Below are positions 23,120 to 33,033 of a stretch of 64,000 nucleotides of DNA, in pieces; position 1 is the first letter of the stretch, and every line of letters starts with the position of its first letter. The stretch is from Otatea glauca. Lineage: Eukaryota > Streptophyta > Magnoliopsida > Poales > Poaceae. The stretch is from contig CM070711.1 in NCBI GenBank assembly GCA_036346275.1, positions 53,197,435 to 53,261,434 of the forward strand. The letters are read 5' to 3'. The position numbers were made by a program, and so were the translations under genes. The notes beneath the pieces were generated by a model that worked only from the letters and a program-made list of their open reading frames with translations, did no database searches and was not told the origin of the DNA.

Positions 23120-23660
23120 AAACCAAGTAATTAGATTTGTATAGTAGTAATAAGCATGTAGATATTGGTAGAGTAGAAATGTTTTTGTAGATATGGGTAG
23201 ATTAGAAAATTTTATTTATTGATGTTTAGCTAGAAATATTTATTTACGTATGTTTAATTAGATTTGTAGAGAAGTAATAAGCGTGTAGATATTGGTAGAG
23301 TTGAAATATTTTTGTAGATATGAGTAGATTAGAAAATTTTACTTATGTATGTTTAGATTAGAAATATTTATTTATGTATGTTTAATTAGATTTGTATAGT
23401 AGTAGTAAGCATGTAGATATTAGTAGAGTAGAAATATTTTAGTAGATATGGGTAGATTAGAAAATTTTATTTATGTATGTTTAGATTAGAAACATTTATT
23501 TACGTATGTTTAATTAGATTTGTAGAGTAGTAATAAGCGTGTAGATATTGGTAGAGTAGAAATATTTTTGTAGATATGGGTAGATTAGAAAATTTTATTT
23601 ATGTATATTTAGATTAGAAATATTTATTTACGTATGTTCAGATTATTTTGTTGATATGAG
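23120..23660 (+). repeat. 128-bp tandem repeat in the MULE B leader
   Basis: About four copies of a unit containing GTAGATATTGGTAGAGTAGAA start at about 23158, 23285, 23413 and 23541, a spacing of 127-128 bases. Copies differ at few positions. It probably lies in a 5' intron. Confidence 0.85.
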
Positions 23661-23958
23661 TAGTAATATTTATCTATAAATATTTGAAGATTAATATTAC
23701 TGTTAGAGCTATGTTTAGAATAGTAAAAATTTTGTAGGTAGATGCAGGTTAGTAAAATTCGTGTTGATATAAATTTTTGTAATCACGATTTAGGGTCGAT
23801 CGAATATGTTGAGAAGTAAAATTACAGCTAGTTAAAGCAATTGTATATTGAAGTGTACAATAGGTTACGTCATATGTAGGCATATTTTATTAGTTAGGTT
23901 TGTCTGATGCTTATATTTCTATGTTATTTGCTAACCTGTTTGTTATTTTCATAGTAGT
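23661..23958. other. AT-rich sequence before the MULE B PMD gene
   Basis: Probably leader intron. No coding signature is seen. Confidence 0.4.
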
Positions 23959-26600
23959 ATGGCGGACGGCGGTGCAGCTCCCTCGTGGGAGTACGAGGTG
24001 ATCGACCCTATCATAGATTCATCGCACCGTAGTCGTTTGGCCACACAGACCCCAACAGAGGGCCAGGTGCCTACTAAGCTTTCGTCCCTGTGGTTGCGCA
24101 CACCTATGAGGGCATGGAGGATTGACACGCGATGGATACCGAGGTTTGTGCAGTCACTTCATTGTTTCCATTGGATTGTTCTATGAATGCATATGAACTT
24201 ACTATATTCTTTTTCACACAAGTTGCGGGCAGTTGGATTGCTACCATTCGCTAGGATGGTGGAGGCAACACGCGCAGATGACGCTGACAGGCGCGGTGTC
24301 TCCCGGAGGTTCCCTTATGACAGAAGTCTACTCATGGATCTTCTCGACCGCTGGCGACCGGAGATGCACACCTTTCATCTCCCTTTTGGGGAGATGACAC
24401 CGACGTTGGAGGACGTCAGTTATCTAACGGGCCTTCCGTGCACTGGGCAGGCGATTGTCCCCAACGACGTCGACCCACACTGGCATGCTGAGATCCTCAC
24501 GAGGTTCGAGGGTGTGCTACCCGCTAAGGCTAGTTACGAGACTTTCACTAGAGGCCACGACCGACTCGAAGTGGTCGACGCATTATATAACGTAAGTTGT
24601 GTTATGTTTGCATTTTAATCATTCCAATAATGCTGCACAATTCGGACTTGTTGGCATTTTATACTAATGTGCTATTTTTAAAGCCCGAGGGGATGGCAAC
24701 CGATGTTGTGGACTACATCGTGCGATGCCACTTGGATGCATACCTACTATGGTTCTTCGGCTGGGTCCTATTCTGCTCTTCCCACAGAGACAGCGTCGAC
24801 ATGCACATGATCCAGTACACGAGGATGATAGCGGATGCAGAGTTCAACAACATCCCACAGCTGGCTTGGGGCCCAACTGTACTGTGCGCCAACTATAGTG
24901 CCCTCTGCGACAGTTGTTGGCGCGTCGCTGATAACTTCAACCTCACCGGGTGCCCACTCCTCCTCCAGCTGTGGTCCTTCGAGCGCTTCTAGGTTGGACG
25001 TCCGCATGTCGAGTTGGGCCCTTATGGGGACGTCCTGTACAAGCCAGCAGGGGATGACGTCAACCGTCCGACGATGGGGACATTGTAGTGTTGCCGACGG
25101 GTTAGTATCTCGTCTCTGTCGTATGTTACAGTATAGTTCAGCCTAATGTTTACTATTGTAACATCTACTGCTACTTGTGCAGCCCACGTTCATACCAGTT
25201 ACGTCACACGCATCGTACCTCGAGTATGTCGCAATGTTTGACCAGCTGATAGACGATGATGTGATCTGGAGGCCGTACCTACCAAAGTGCGTAGCTGCGC
25301 GAGCACCCTCTGGCCTTTTCGTGCAGTGCACCCGCGATGCTGCCTTTTGACTCACCTGTCGTCACCTGGTGTTCGACATGTTCGTAGAGATGTATGCGGT
25401 TCAATGGGTGATGCGCCAGTTCAAACTTTGCCAAGTTTTCCCAGTCCCCACGGGTGTCGTTGTACCACCACACGTCCACTCGTGAGTTTTCTATTCCGCC
25501 TTGTTCCCATTGCTTATATGTTTCTTTAATAAACTAATGATGTGCATATATTACTTCATTTTGCAGGCAAACAAGGAAGGGTCTTGCAGGGCGTGCAGGT
25601 TGGACACAATGCATGCAGACTCACGTTCAACAGTGGTCCTATGCGTTAGAGGACATCCACCGGGAGACCGCCCCTGATGACCATAGCATGTACGACCACA
25701 ACGTCCGGTGGTACACTCCACGGACACGCGTCAGAGTTGTCCATGTTGTTGAGGACCCTTCTAGGCACGTGGCTACCACGGCAGACAAGTACCCAACGTA
25801 GCCGGACTCGGCCTTCCATCGCTTCGGTGACTCAATTGGCGTGATTTAAAATATGCACCTACTCATGCTTTCTTCTAATGGAACATATTTATATTTGCAT
25901 GCGAGCGACCTTGCTAGGGAGGTGCATGCCGAGGCGATAGCACTTAGGTTCGTGCTCGGCTCGATCACACGTTGGAGGCCACATTGGACGAGTGCGAGGA
26001 TGGTGGACCGGGTGATCACGAAGTCTCGGCACATCATCGAGCTAACGTCGTGCTGGAGGCCTAGGGTAGAGGACGTCGTTCCACGTGTCGGCTGCTCATC
26101 CTCGATATGTGGGCGACATACCCAGCACACGCCAGCTTGCGCACCACATGCTGCACCTCCTCCCGACGTGGCGGGGGGCTCTAGCTGGCATCGAGACACG
26201 TTATACAGTCATATGTTCCCATGTAAACCTTTAGTACTTAACAAATTCTTCATAATTCGCATATGTAATTCTAATGTCGTGAAGTTTTTCCTTATGCAGC
26301 CGATGTTCCAGATCCGGCGATGACGACGTCCTCTAGTACTACCATGCCACCTTGGATGTCGGTGATGACGATGTCGACTACTGTGCTTACTTTGTTAACC
26401 CCCCAGGAGCCCACAAGGGTTGTGCTCAGTCTATCGCAGTTGTCTAGTGCACCTGGACCCAGCTAGCCAGTAGAGCCATCGTACGTTACACCGCCTCCAC
26501 ATGCACGTTCCGTTAAGGGCACTAGAGGACAAGCCCTAGACCAGCTGACGTATCCATCAGGAGGGCTATGGCCGTACGAGGGGTCGCATAGTGTAAGAAC
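23959..26600 (+). pseudogene. PMD (aminotransferase-like plant mobile domain) gene in MULE B
   Basis: The ATG at 23959 opens MADGGAAPSW, ending at a donor near 24144. The next exon (about 24223-24591) has the PMD core: LRAVGLLPFARMVEA, WRPEMHTFHLPFGEMTPTLE, DVSYLTGLPCTGQAI. Further exons begin near 24683 (DVVDYIVRCHLDAYLLWFFG, NYSALCDSCWRVADNFNLTGC), 25184 (YLEYVAMFDQLIDDDVIWRPY), 25568, 25903 and 26300. In-frame stops at about 24992 (after WSFERF) and in two later exons show it is inactive as it stands. PMD proteins of the MAIN/MAIL1 type act in nuclear gene and transposon silencing in Arabidopsis, and PMD copies are known in plant transposons. Whether this copy ever helped its element is unknown. 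Confidence 0.8.
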
Positions 26601-26714
26601 CGCGGATAGTTTTTTTCTTTCATAACTTATGTAATGTCCAGACATATCACACACCTGACTTTTGTTCTTTCATAACTTTCATTACTTCATAATTTTTGTT
26701 CTTTCATAACATTG

Positions 26715-26915
26715 AACACACTATGTTAGGGCGAATTGACCACACAAGATCAGCATCTATGTCAGGCCGATTGGACAACACGAACCCAGTTGATTTGTTA
26801 CGCTGATTGGACAACACGAACCCAGTTGCATCTATGTTAGGCCGATTGAACAACACTTTCATACCAAAGTGACAATACGCTGCAGTCCGCTTTCTTAGAC
26901 CAAAGTGAGGATACG
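26715..26915 (+). repeat. Short tandem repeat upstream of the MULE B GRF gene
   Basis: Three or so copies of a 36-39-base unit containing GATTGGACAACACGAACCCA are followed by a related pair containing CAAAGTGA and ATACGCTGCA. It occupies the same position as the unrelated 29-bp minisatellite in MULE A. Confidence 0.65.
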
Positions 26916-26955
26916 CTGCACCCACTCTATCAGCCCTACATGGACTACACACTGC

Positions 26956-26963
26956 CTATAAAA
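26956..26963 (+). promoter_or_regulatory. TATA box of the MULE B GRF-finger gene
   Basis: CTATAAAA lies 62 bases upstream of the ATG at 27018, in the same arrangement as in MULE A. Confidence 0.55.
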
Positions 26964-27017
26964 CCACCAACCACCCAGGCAGCACTTCTTCACTAGCTCA
27001 AACTCTACTTCATTGCA

Positions 27018-27586
27018 ATGACAAACAGAGAAGGTACCTTAAGCCGTAGTAGGGGTAGACGGGGAAGACGGTGTCAAACATCACCTCGAGGCCCTGACCC
27101 TTCATGGTTTCAAGGCCACGACCCTTCACTCAAGGAACTTCAAATCTACGGTCCCTAAGACCCCGATCCCCCAGTCCAGATATTTCCATTCGAACAAGGG
27201 ACTACTACAATTCTAAAAATCCAATCCACGATGGCCTCTCACTCCGCCCCCTAAAGTGGTCGACATGCAAGCACAACTTTGACACCGTTGTGCAAATTTG
27301 CGATGAGTTCAATGCCAGCCCAGGACGTCGTTTCTACCGATGCCCTATATACATGGTAACCGCTACAACTCTTACATATCATTCGGCGCATATCTCGTTA
27401 TATGACACTTACTCTTTCTTGCAGACCGTGGATTGCAAATTAACTGAATGGATGGACCCACCGTATCCCATAGATGCCCAATATTACATCCACACATTGC
27501 TGTATTGCCTCGACGAAATGCAAGAGGACCTCACAGAGGTCAAGAACGAGAATGAACAGCTCTGTAGGCAGAACTTGGAGCTCTAA
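27018..27586 (+). pseudogene. GRF-zinc-finger protein gene in MULE B
   Basis: The ATG at 27018 opens a basic start (MTNREGTLSRSRGRRGRR), broken by a stop before the finger. The finger spans an intron: CKHNFDTVVQICDEFN and GRRFYRCPIYM, donor at about 27356, acceptor (TTGCAG) at about 27424, then DCKLTEWMDPP. A short coiled coil ends the protein (DEMQEDLTEVKNENEQL) at the stop near 27584. This is the usual layout of small plant GRF proteins: one finger plus a C-terminal coiled coil. It is shorter than its MULE A counterpart, which has no coiled coil that I see. Confidence 0.65.
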
Positions 27587-28199
27587 ACTCAGAACAACGA
27601 CCTACTCCATCAAAGGCTCGGGGAAAGGAACAATGAGGTCATCCACCTCGGCAGTGATTACCATATTTACTGCTGCTGCAACAATGCCAGCTGTAGTTGT
27701 GCTTGTCACTACCATGACTAGCAGCCCCATCCATGTCATCTTGACGATCAGCACTCCTTATGGGTGTCGTACGATTAGCCATTCTAGCCTTAATGTCCTC
27801 TACCCATAAAGCGTAGTCTATCCCGCACTTTTACAATTCCAAAAGGTGCACTTGTATCGTGGTTCCTCCGTGCCGTTGCGCCATGTCTCTTTCCTCATTT
27901 TGTATGTCAAGGTATGTCATTTCCTATGTCAATGCTATGTACCACTCTAATATTTCAATGTCATGCTACGTACCTAATATTCGTATATACGTTTTGTCTC
28001 GTCGTTTTCTACTTCCCGCTTTGTTATTTTCTTACGTATGAGCCATATAGTCCCTACGCTTGTTATGTTTCTACCAATAGTAATCATCATCGTTTGAATT
28101 TTTCCTTATCATTTAAAACCTATGCCGCGCTACCCTATTTTCAGTTTGAAAAAATGAACACGCCGCTTGATCGAGCAGCGAAAGTGGTCTATACGTAAT
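27587..28199. other. 3' region of MULE B without a gene I recognise
   Basis: AT-rich sequence. Open frames here have no family signature. Confidence 0.4.
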
Positions 28200-28572
28200 T
28201 TTTATTTTTGGCTTATTTATTTTTGTAATTTTTTATTTGTCATGTATTATTTAAAAAAAATCCAACTTCCCTCAATGTCTCCGTATTGTCTGACGATATA
28301 TTCATGTCGCTATTTTAAAAAACGACAAAGTTCTGTCGCTATTTCAAGTGGCGACAGAGTTCTGTCGCGAATTGAAATGGCGATAAAGCTATGTTGCCTT
28401 TTAAAACAACGACAGAAAGCCTATGTGGTGTCTACATCATTGAATCGCTATTCTGAGTAGTGATACAACTCTGTCGCTATTCAAAATGGCGATAGTAGCC
28501 TACTTCTGTTATTTTCTTCAGCTTATTATTTTTATAATTTTTTATTTGTCGTGTATTATTTAAAAAAATTTC
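28200..28572 (-). repeat. Right TIR region of MULE B, partly duplicated
   Basis: The AT-rich outer TIR sequence (TTTTTTATTTGTCRTGTATTATTTAAAAAA) occurs twice in the same orientation, at about 28213-28262 and at 28521-28572. Between them are TGTCGC...GCGACAG palindromes. Only the outer copy abuts the TSD. Confidence 0.75.
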
Positions 28573-29861
28573 TTAGTCAATCTACCCCTACAAGGATAGT
28601 AAGCATCAGGAAATGCTATTTGACAAATAAAATCTGAGATAATTTCTAAAAATATGTCATTACATTGATTGGTGAAGTGCTTATGACCTGAGAGAATTTC
28701 TAAAAAATAAAATCTCTGTAAATCACGTAGTGTGAGCAAAGAAACAATTTCTCACCTCTCAGTACAATACTCTCATGATGAAAATAAGTAGTCAGTTGGT
28801 AAATTGTATTACTTCTTAAGCATGCATCTACTCAATTTTTATCATTTATCTAAGAGCAGAACATCTGCATAGGTAATGAAGAAAGAGCTTGACGTGAATA
28901 AGCCAGTCAAACAGTCCAAAGTACTGATGCACTGAGATAATAACCAAGTCAAGTAGTTTACTTGTCTTCGACATGCATTGATAGACTAGTTGACTAGCAG
29001 ATTTAATTGTGCTGCCCTCCAGTACGGAAGATAACCCATTACCCTCCCACAGTACCATACAAGAAGTAAGGAGCGGAGGCTTCATGAGGCTTCTCCATGC
29101 TTGGTTGCTTTTTCATCGCGCGGAAGCCGTAGGAGGAGTGGACGATCGGAGAGAGCGGAGTAGGGGCGAAGAACGAGTGGAGCAGGGCCGGAGCGGTGGC
29201 CAGAAGGGACGGAGGGGATGGAGATGGTGGCTGAAGGAGGCTCGATGTGCCGCCAGATGCCAGCGTTCCTCTCCTATGCGGTGCACCTAAATCCTAGAAG
29301 AGCCAGATCCGGGTGGATGTGAGGAGGGGAGAGAGCGATGGAGAAGAAGGGGAAGGGGAGGATGGCGGTGGCGGGAGAAGGTGAGGACTGCGGCGGCGGG
29401 AGAAAGGGAGGGGGGAGGCCGAGGTGGGAGAAGCGGAGGTGAGACGACAGCGGGAGAATGGGAGGATGGTGGCGTCGTGAGCAAGGGGAGGAGGCGGCGG
29501 CAGAGAATTGGAGGAGGTGGGTGGAGGACTGGAGTGGAGGGGCTTGGGCTTGTGGCTTGTGGGCTGTGGCCTTGTGCAATTGTCCTCGTGTGATCGTGGC
29601 AAAACTATTTTTTTCGAGCCAAAACGAGTTACTCGCTTGTTAAACTTATTATCTTAACGAGTTCAAATCCCTGCTCAACTCGACTCCTTAAGGGATGAGT
29701 TCGAGCCGAGTTTTCGAGTACTTATTTAGCTCGCGAGCTTTGAGTTTTTTCCACCCCTAACTGAAAGACGTATGCGATGTTAAGAAGGAGGAATAGGCGT
29801 GCAGAGCGGAGCAATTAGTGTCCACGTGACTAGCAATTCCAAAGCTAGGTGGCGATATTTA

Positions 29862-30097
29862 GGCCTGTTTGTTAGAGCTCTAGATCCAGCTTCATTTGAG
29901 GTCCAAACTTGTAGGCTAAAATAAAATGAATTAAGTTTATATTTTTGGTCTTTTGGTCTAAAATGTAAACAAGATGATCCATCTAAACACTCTTAATGTA
30001 CTCACAGTTTCAGCTCTACGGATCTGGTAGAGTTAGGAATACCCAGCTTCATCAGATCCACAAATCTAATAAACCTGGAGCTCTACAAAACACACCC
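29862..30097. mobile_element. Tourist-like (PIF/Harbinger) MITE
   Basis: The ends GGCCTGTTTGTTAGAGCTC and, inverted, GGGTGTGTTTTGTAGAGCTC are flanked by TTA on both sides (29859-29861, 30098-30100). It is 236 bases long, which fits the group. Confidence 0.8.
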
Positions 30098-30466
30098 TTA
30101 GATGTTGCGTGCAACATGTTGCAATAGGTAGTTTAGATGTATTTTTTCGATTGTTGCAACAAGAGTTTTTTTTCCTTTGTAAGTCAATTTTTTGCATTAT
30201 TTGGTTGCCATTTTTGGTGCACCAATGAATAGTTGGCTCCTGGGAATTGGCCATGGAATCATGGAATTGAAATCGAATTCCATGGATCGAGTTGTTTGGC
30301 TGCCACCTAGAATTCAATTGATGATTCCAAAGCCAATTTCAAGAGGCATGACCGCATGAACAACTAGAAGCAATTCACACATTTTACCCCGCCATTTACA
30401 TGGAATCCACTCGTCTCCTCGCGACGACTCTCTCCCCTTCGCCGTCGCCGGTGCTAGACTCTAATC
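30098..30466. other. Unassigned sequence left of the copia element
   Basis: It contains several GGAATTGG/CCATGGAAT phrases with partial inverted similarity to 37100-37250. No gene is visible. Confidence 0.35.
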
Positions 30467-30914
30467 TATTGGTTATGATCTTCGGCATAACTACCGGTCC
30501 GAAATTTTAGGGCAAGCCCCACTCACACACCGCGCAATAATCGGAAGCACTCCAACGTTTTTAGTTCGGTCCCGTTAGCTAGCGCTATATTAAGAGGGAG
30601 AAGCCGGCACTTGTTCTACATGAAATCGATCAAGTTCGCCAACTCCTGAAACACCCATCCGATCTGGGATTTCTTAGCGAGGCTAACAAAGACCGTGACT
30701 AGCAACGTGAAGATCACGGTGCCCTCGTTCACCGACCCTCATCTACTTTGTTCTACTTCGCCGACGCACAAGAACCCCGACCGAAAGAACCCTAATGGCC
30801 TCTTCGTCTTCTCCGGGTTAGAAACTAATGACTCAACTTCTACATTACTTTTTTTTGTGATCATACTTTAGGCTAGTTAATGTTGTTCATGTTTAGTTCA
30901 ACCTATTTCTATCA
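30467..30914 (+). repeat. 5' LTR of the copia element
   Basis: It starts TATTGGTTATGATC (TG changed to TA) and ends TTCTATCA, against TGTTGG...TCTAACA in the 3' LTR. The length is 448 bases. Confidence 0.88.
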
Positions 30915-30916
30915 TT

Positions 30917-30930
30917 TGGTATCAGAGCCA
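30917..30930 (+). other. Primer binding site
   Basis: TGGTATCAGAGCC two bases after the LTR is complementary to the 3' end of initiator methionine tRNA, the usual primer of plant copia elements. Confidence 0.9.
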
Positions 30931-32134
30931 CCTAGCCTAAGTATGATCCTCTTTTTATGTCGATCATTGCCCGTATTATGGCCTTGTTCTTGTCATTTCA
31001 GGTCGGTTTTTGGTAGATCTGGCTCGGTTAGCACTTAGAAGGAGGGGATCTGAAACCCTAATCCCATGTTTTTCCCCATATCCCAAATCCAATCAAGAAA
31101 AATCCTAAAGATCTAAGAAGAGGTTTTTGGGTGCTTAACATTCCGGTCGCCGTCGGTTGCTCCGTGCGAGCCGCTGTTCCGCCCGCGTCACTTCTTGCTC
31201 ACTGTTATCTCCCGCGGGCATAAGCCTTGCCCGCGGCCGCAACTTCGTGCGAGTGCGACGCCCGGTGTTCCCATCTCGCCGGAGCCCACGCGGCATCAGT
31301 TCGTCACCGCGTGTGCACCGTTGCCGTCACTTCACCATTGAGTTCGCCGTTCGCTCAGTCGTCGCTACGCGGTTTTATCGGAGAGGCAAAGCCGAATAGG
31401 GATTAGGGTTAGGGTTCCTCGCCCGCGCACCGTTTTGCTCAGATCTAGGTTCATCGCGATGCGTCCGTTTCGGATCGGCTAACGCCGCATCACGTGCGGG
31501 CCATCACCTCGCATCGCGCTGGTGATGCCTCACATCACGCGTGTCGTCGGTTTGGATGGGCCACGAAGGCTGGGTTGTTTTCAGCCATGTGGGCTGCGTA
31601 ATCTGGCGAGGCGAGCCGCGGTGAGGCCGTTTCGTGGTGGGCCGCGTGTTAGCTTTGGCTCGGATAATTTGTTTTAGCCCCTTTAATTTTTGTATTTACA
31701 TTCAGTCTTATTTAATTCCGGCAATAAGAACTGTTTAATTGTTATTTCCTAGGCGTTAATGTTATGATTATTTTTATGGGCATTTTAACTAATGTTGCAA
31801 TTAATTTTTATGTGATTATTATTTATGAGCATTATCTCTAATTAAAATGGAACCAACGGGAAATTTTGATTAGAGATTAATTGTTTAATGTTTAAAATTG
31901 GGATTATGTCATGATCATGATCATATACTGACCAACATTTTTTACGAACATGTGTCAGCCATAAGATAATTTAGTTCCTTTTCGTTTCTGCCCAACAGTG
32001 ATGCGAAATAGAACTTTTAAATTTTTTCTTTCATTAGCATGATTATTAATCAGACCAACGTAGGGTTAATTTTCATGTAAGATATTTAATTTTCTCTAAT
32101 GTTTACTGATTAAATTTTGTTTTTTGATTCAGTC

Positions 32135-33033
32135 ATGAACAACACTAATGTTGCCGCTTACTTGAACGGCATTGAGCAGTTGACTGGGACAAACTTTCCT
32201 TCTTGGAAGGAGAGGATTTTTATTATCCTTGGAGTCATGGATTTGGACTATGTATTACGTGAAGACGCCTCCGTAGCTCTTTCCGTGATGATGAGAGTTT
32301 TACTGCGAAAAAGAAACTCTATTACTCAACAGTGGAAAATTGGGAGTGGTCCAACCGCGTGTCCTTGATGATTATGAAGAGCACCATATCTGTAGGGATA
32401 AGGGGAGCAATCCCTGAATCCGATAATGCTAAGAAGTACTTAGCCTCAGTTGAGGAGCAATTTAAGGGCTCCTCAAAAGTATATGCTAGTACTTTAATCA
32501 TGAAGATACTCATTACTAAGTATGATGACTCTAGCAGCGTTCGTGAGCATATCATGGTGATAACTAATATGGCTGCTAAACATAAGGGCATGGACATGGT
32601 CATTTCTGATGGTTTCTTGGTTCATTTTATTATGACCTCCCTCTCTTTTGAGTATAATGCATTCAAGATTAATTATTACACTCAGAAGGAGCAATGGACT
32701 ATGAGCGAGTTGATCACCATGTGTGTCCAAGAGAAGGAGAGGATAAAGGCTGAAAGGAAGGACCAAGTTTTCCATGTTGGTCATGGCAAAAGGAAATTCC
32801 AAGGGGAATCTAAGCCTAAGAAGAACTGCATTTCTCCCCTAAGGCTGAGTCAAGCAAGCCAAAGCCAAAGGAGAAGGCCCCTACTGCATCTAACTCTACT
32901 TCTGATGGGCCTATATATCGCTTTTGTAAGAACAGTGGGCACATACAGAAGGATTGTGTGGGCTTTATGAAATGGCTTGCCAAGAAGGGGATTCCTTACC
33001 GTGAGGACACTAAGAAAGGGGGAGCGAAGTCTT
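32135..33033 (+). pseudogene. copia gag relic
   Basis: From the ATG at 32135, MNNTNVAAYLNGIEQLTGTN and FPSWKERIF are the UBN2/Retrotran_gag start. A frameshift near 32290 leads into the second frame (KYLASVEEQFKGSSKVYA, MTSLSFEYNAFKINY). The zinc knuckle near 32925 (FCKNSGHIQKDC) has lost its first Cys (Arg in its place). Gag would form the virus-like particle that packages the element's RNA. Confidence 0.85.

Larger units (their letters stand above)
22590..28572 (+). mobile_element. Mutator-like element B (MULE B), inserted in a hAT element
   Basis: The TIRs GATTTTTTTTAAATAATACAC and, inverted, GAAATTTTTTTAAATAATAC are directly flanked by TTAGTCAATC on both sides (22580-22589, 28573-28582), a clean Mutator-size TSD. 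The inner TIR carries degenerate TGTCGCC...GGCGACA palindromes like MULE A. The + strand holds a GA-rich leader, a 128-bp tandem repeat, a PMD gene and a GRF-finger gene. I find no transposase, so it would need one in trans, perhaps from MULE A's family. Confidence 0.88.
21984..29759. mobile_element. hAT element interrupted by MULE B
   Basis: The left end TAGAGGTGGATAACG and right end CCACCCCTA (inverted TAGGGGTGG) are flanked by ACTGCGAG and ACTGAAAG (6 of 8 match). Both subterminal regions are rich in GCTCGTTAA/TTAACGAG motifs (about 22010-22110 and 29620-29740), which supports pairing them. Without MULE B the element is about 1.8 kb. It has no transposase I recognise, and a GA-rich block near 29120-29540. 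Confidence 0.7.

Noticed and set aside
29274..29602. Pro/Ser-rich minus-strand frames
   Set aside because: Purine-rich composition artefact inside the hAT element.
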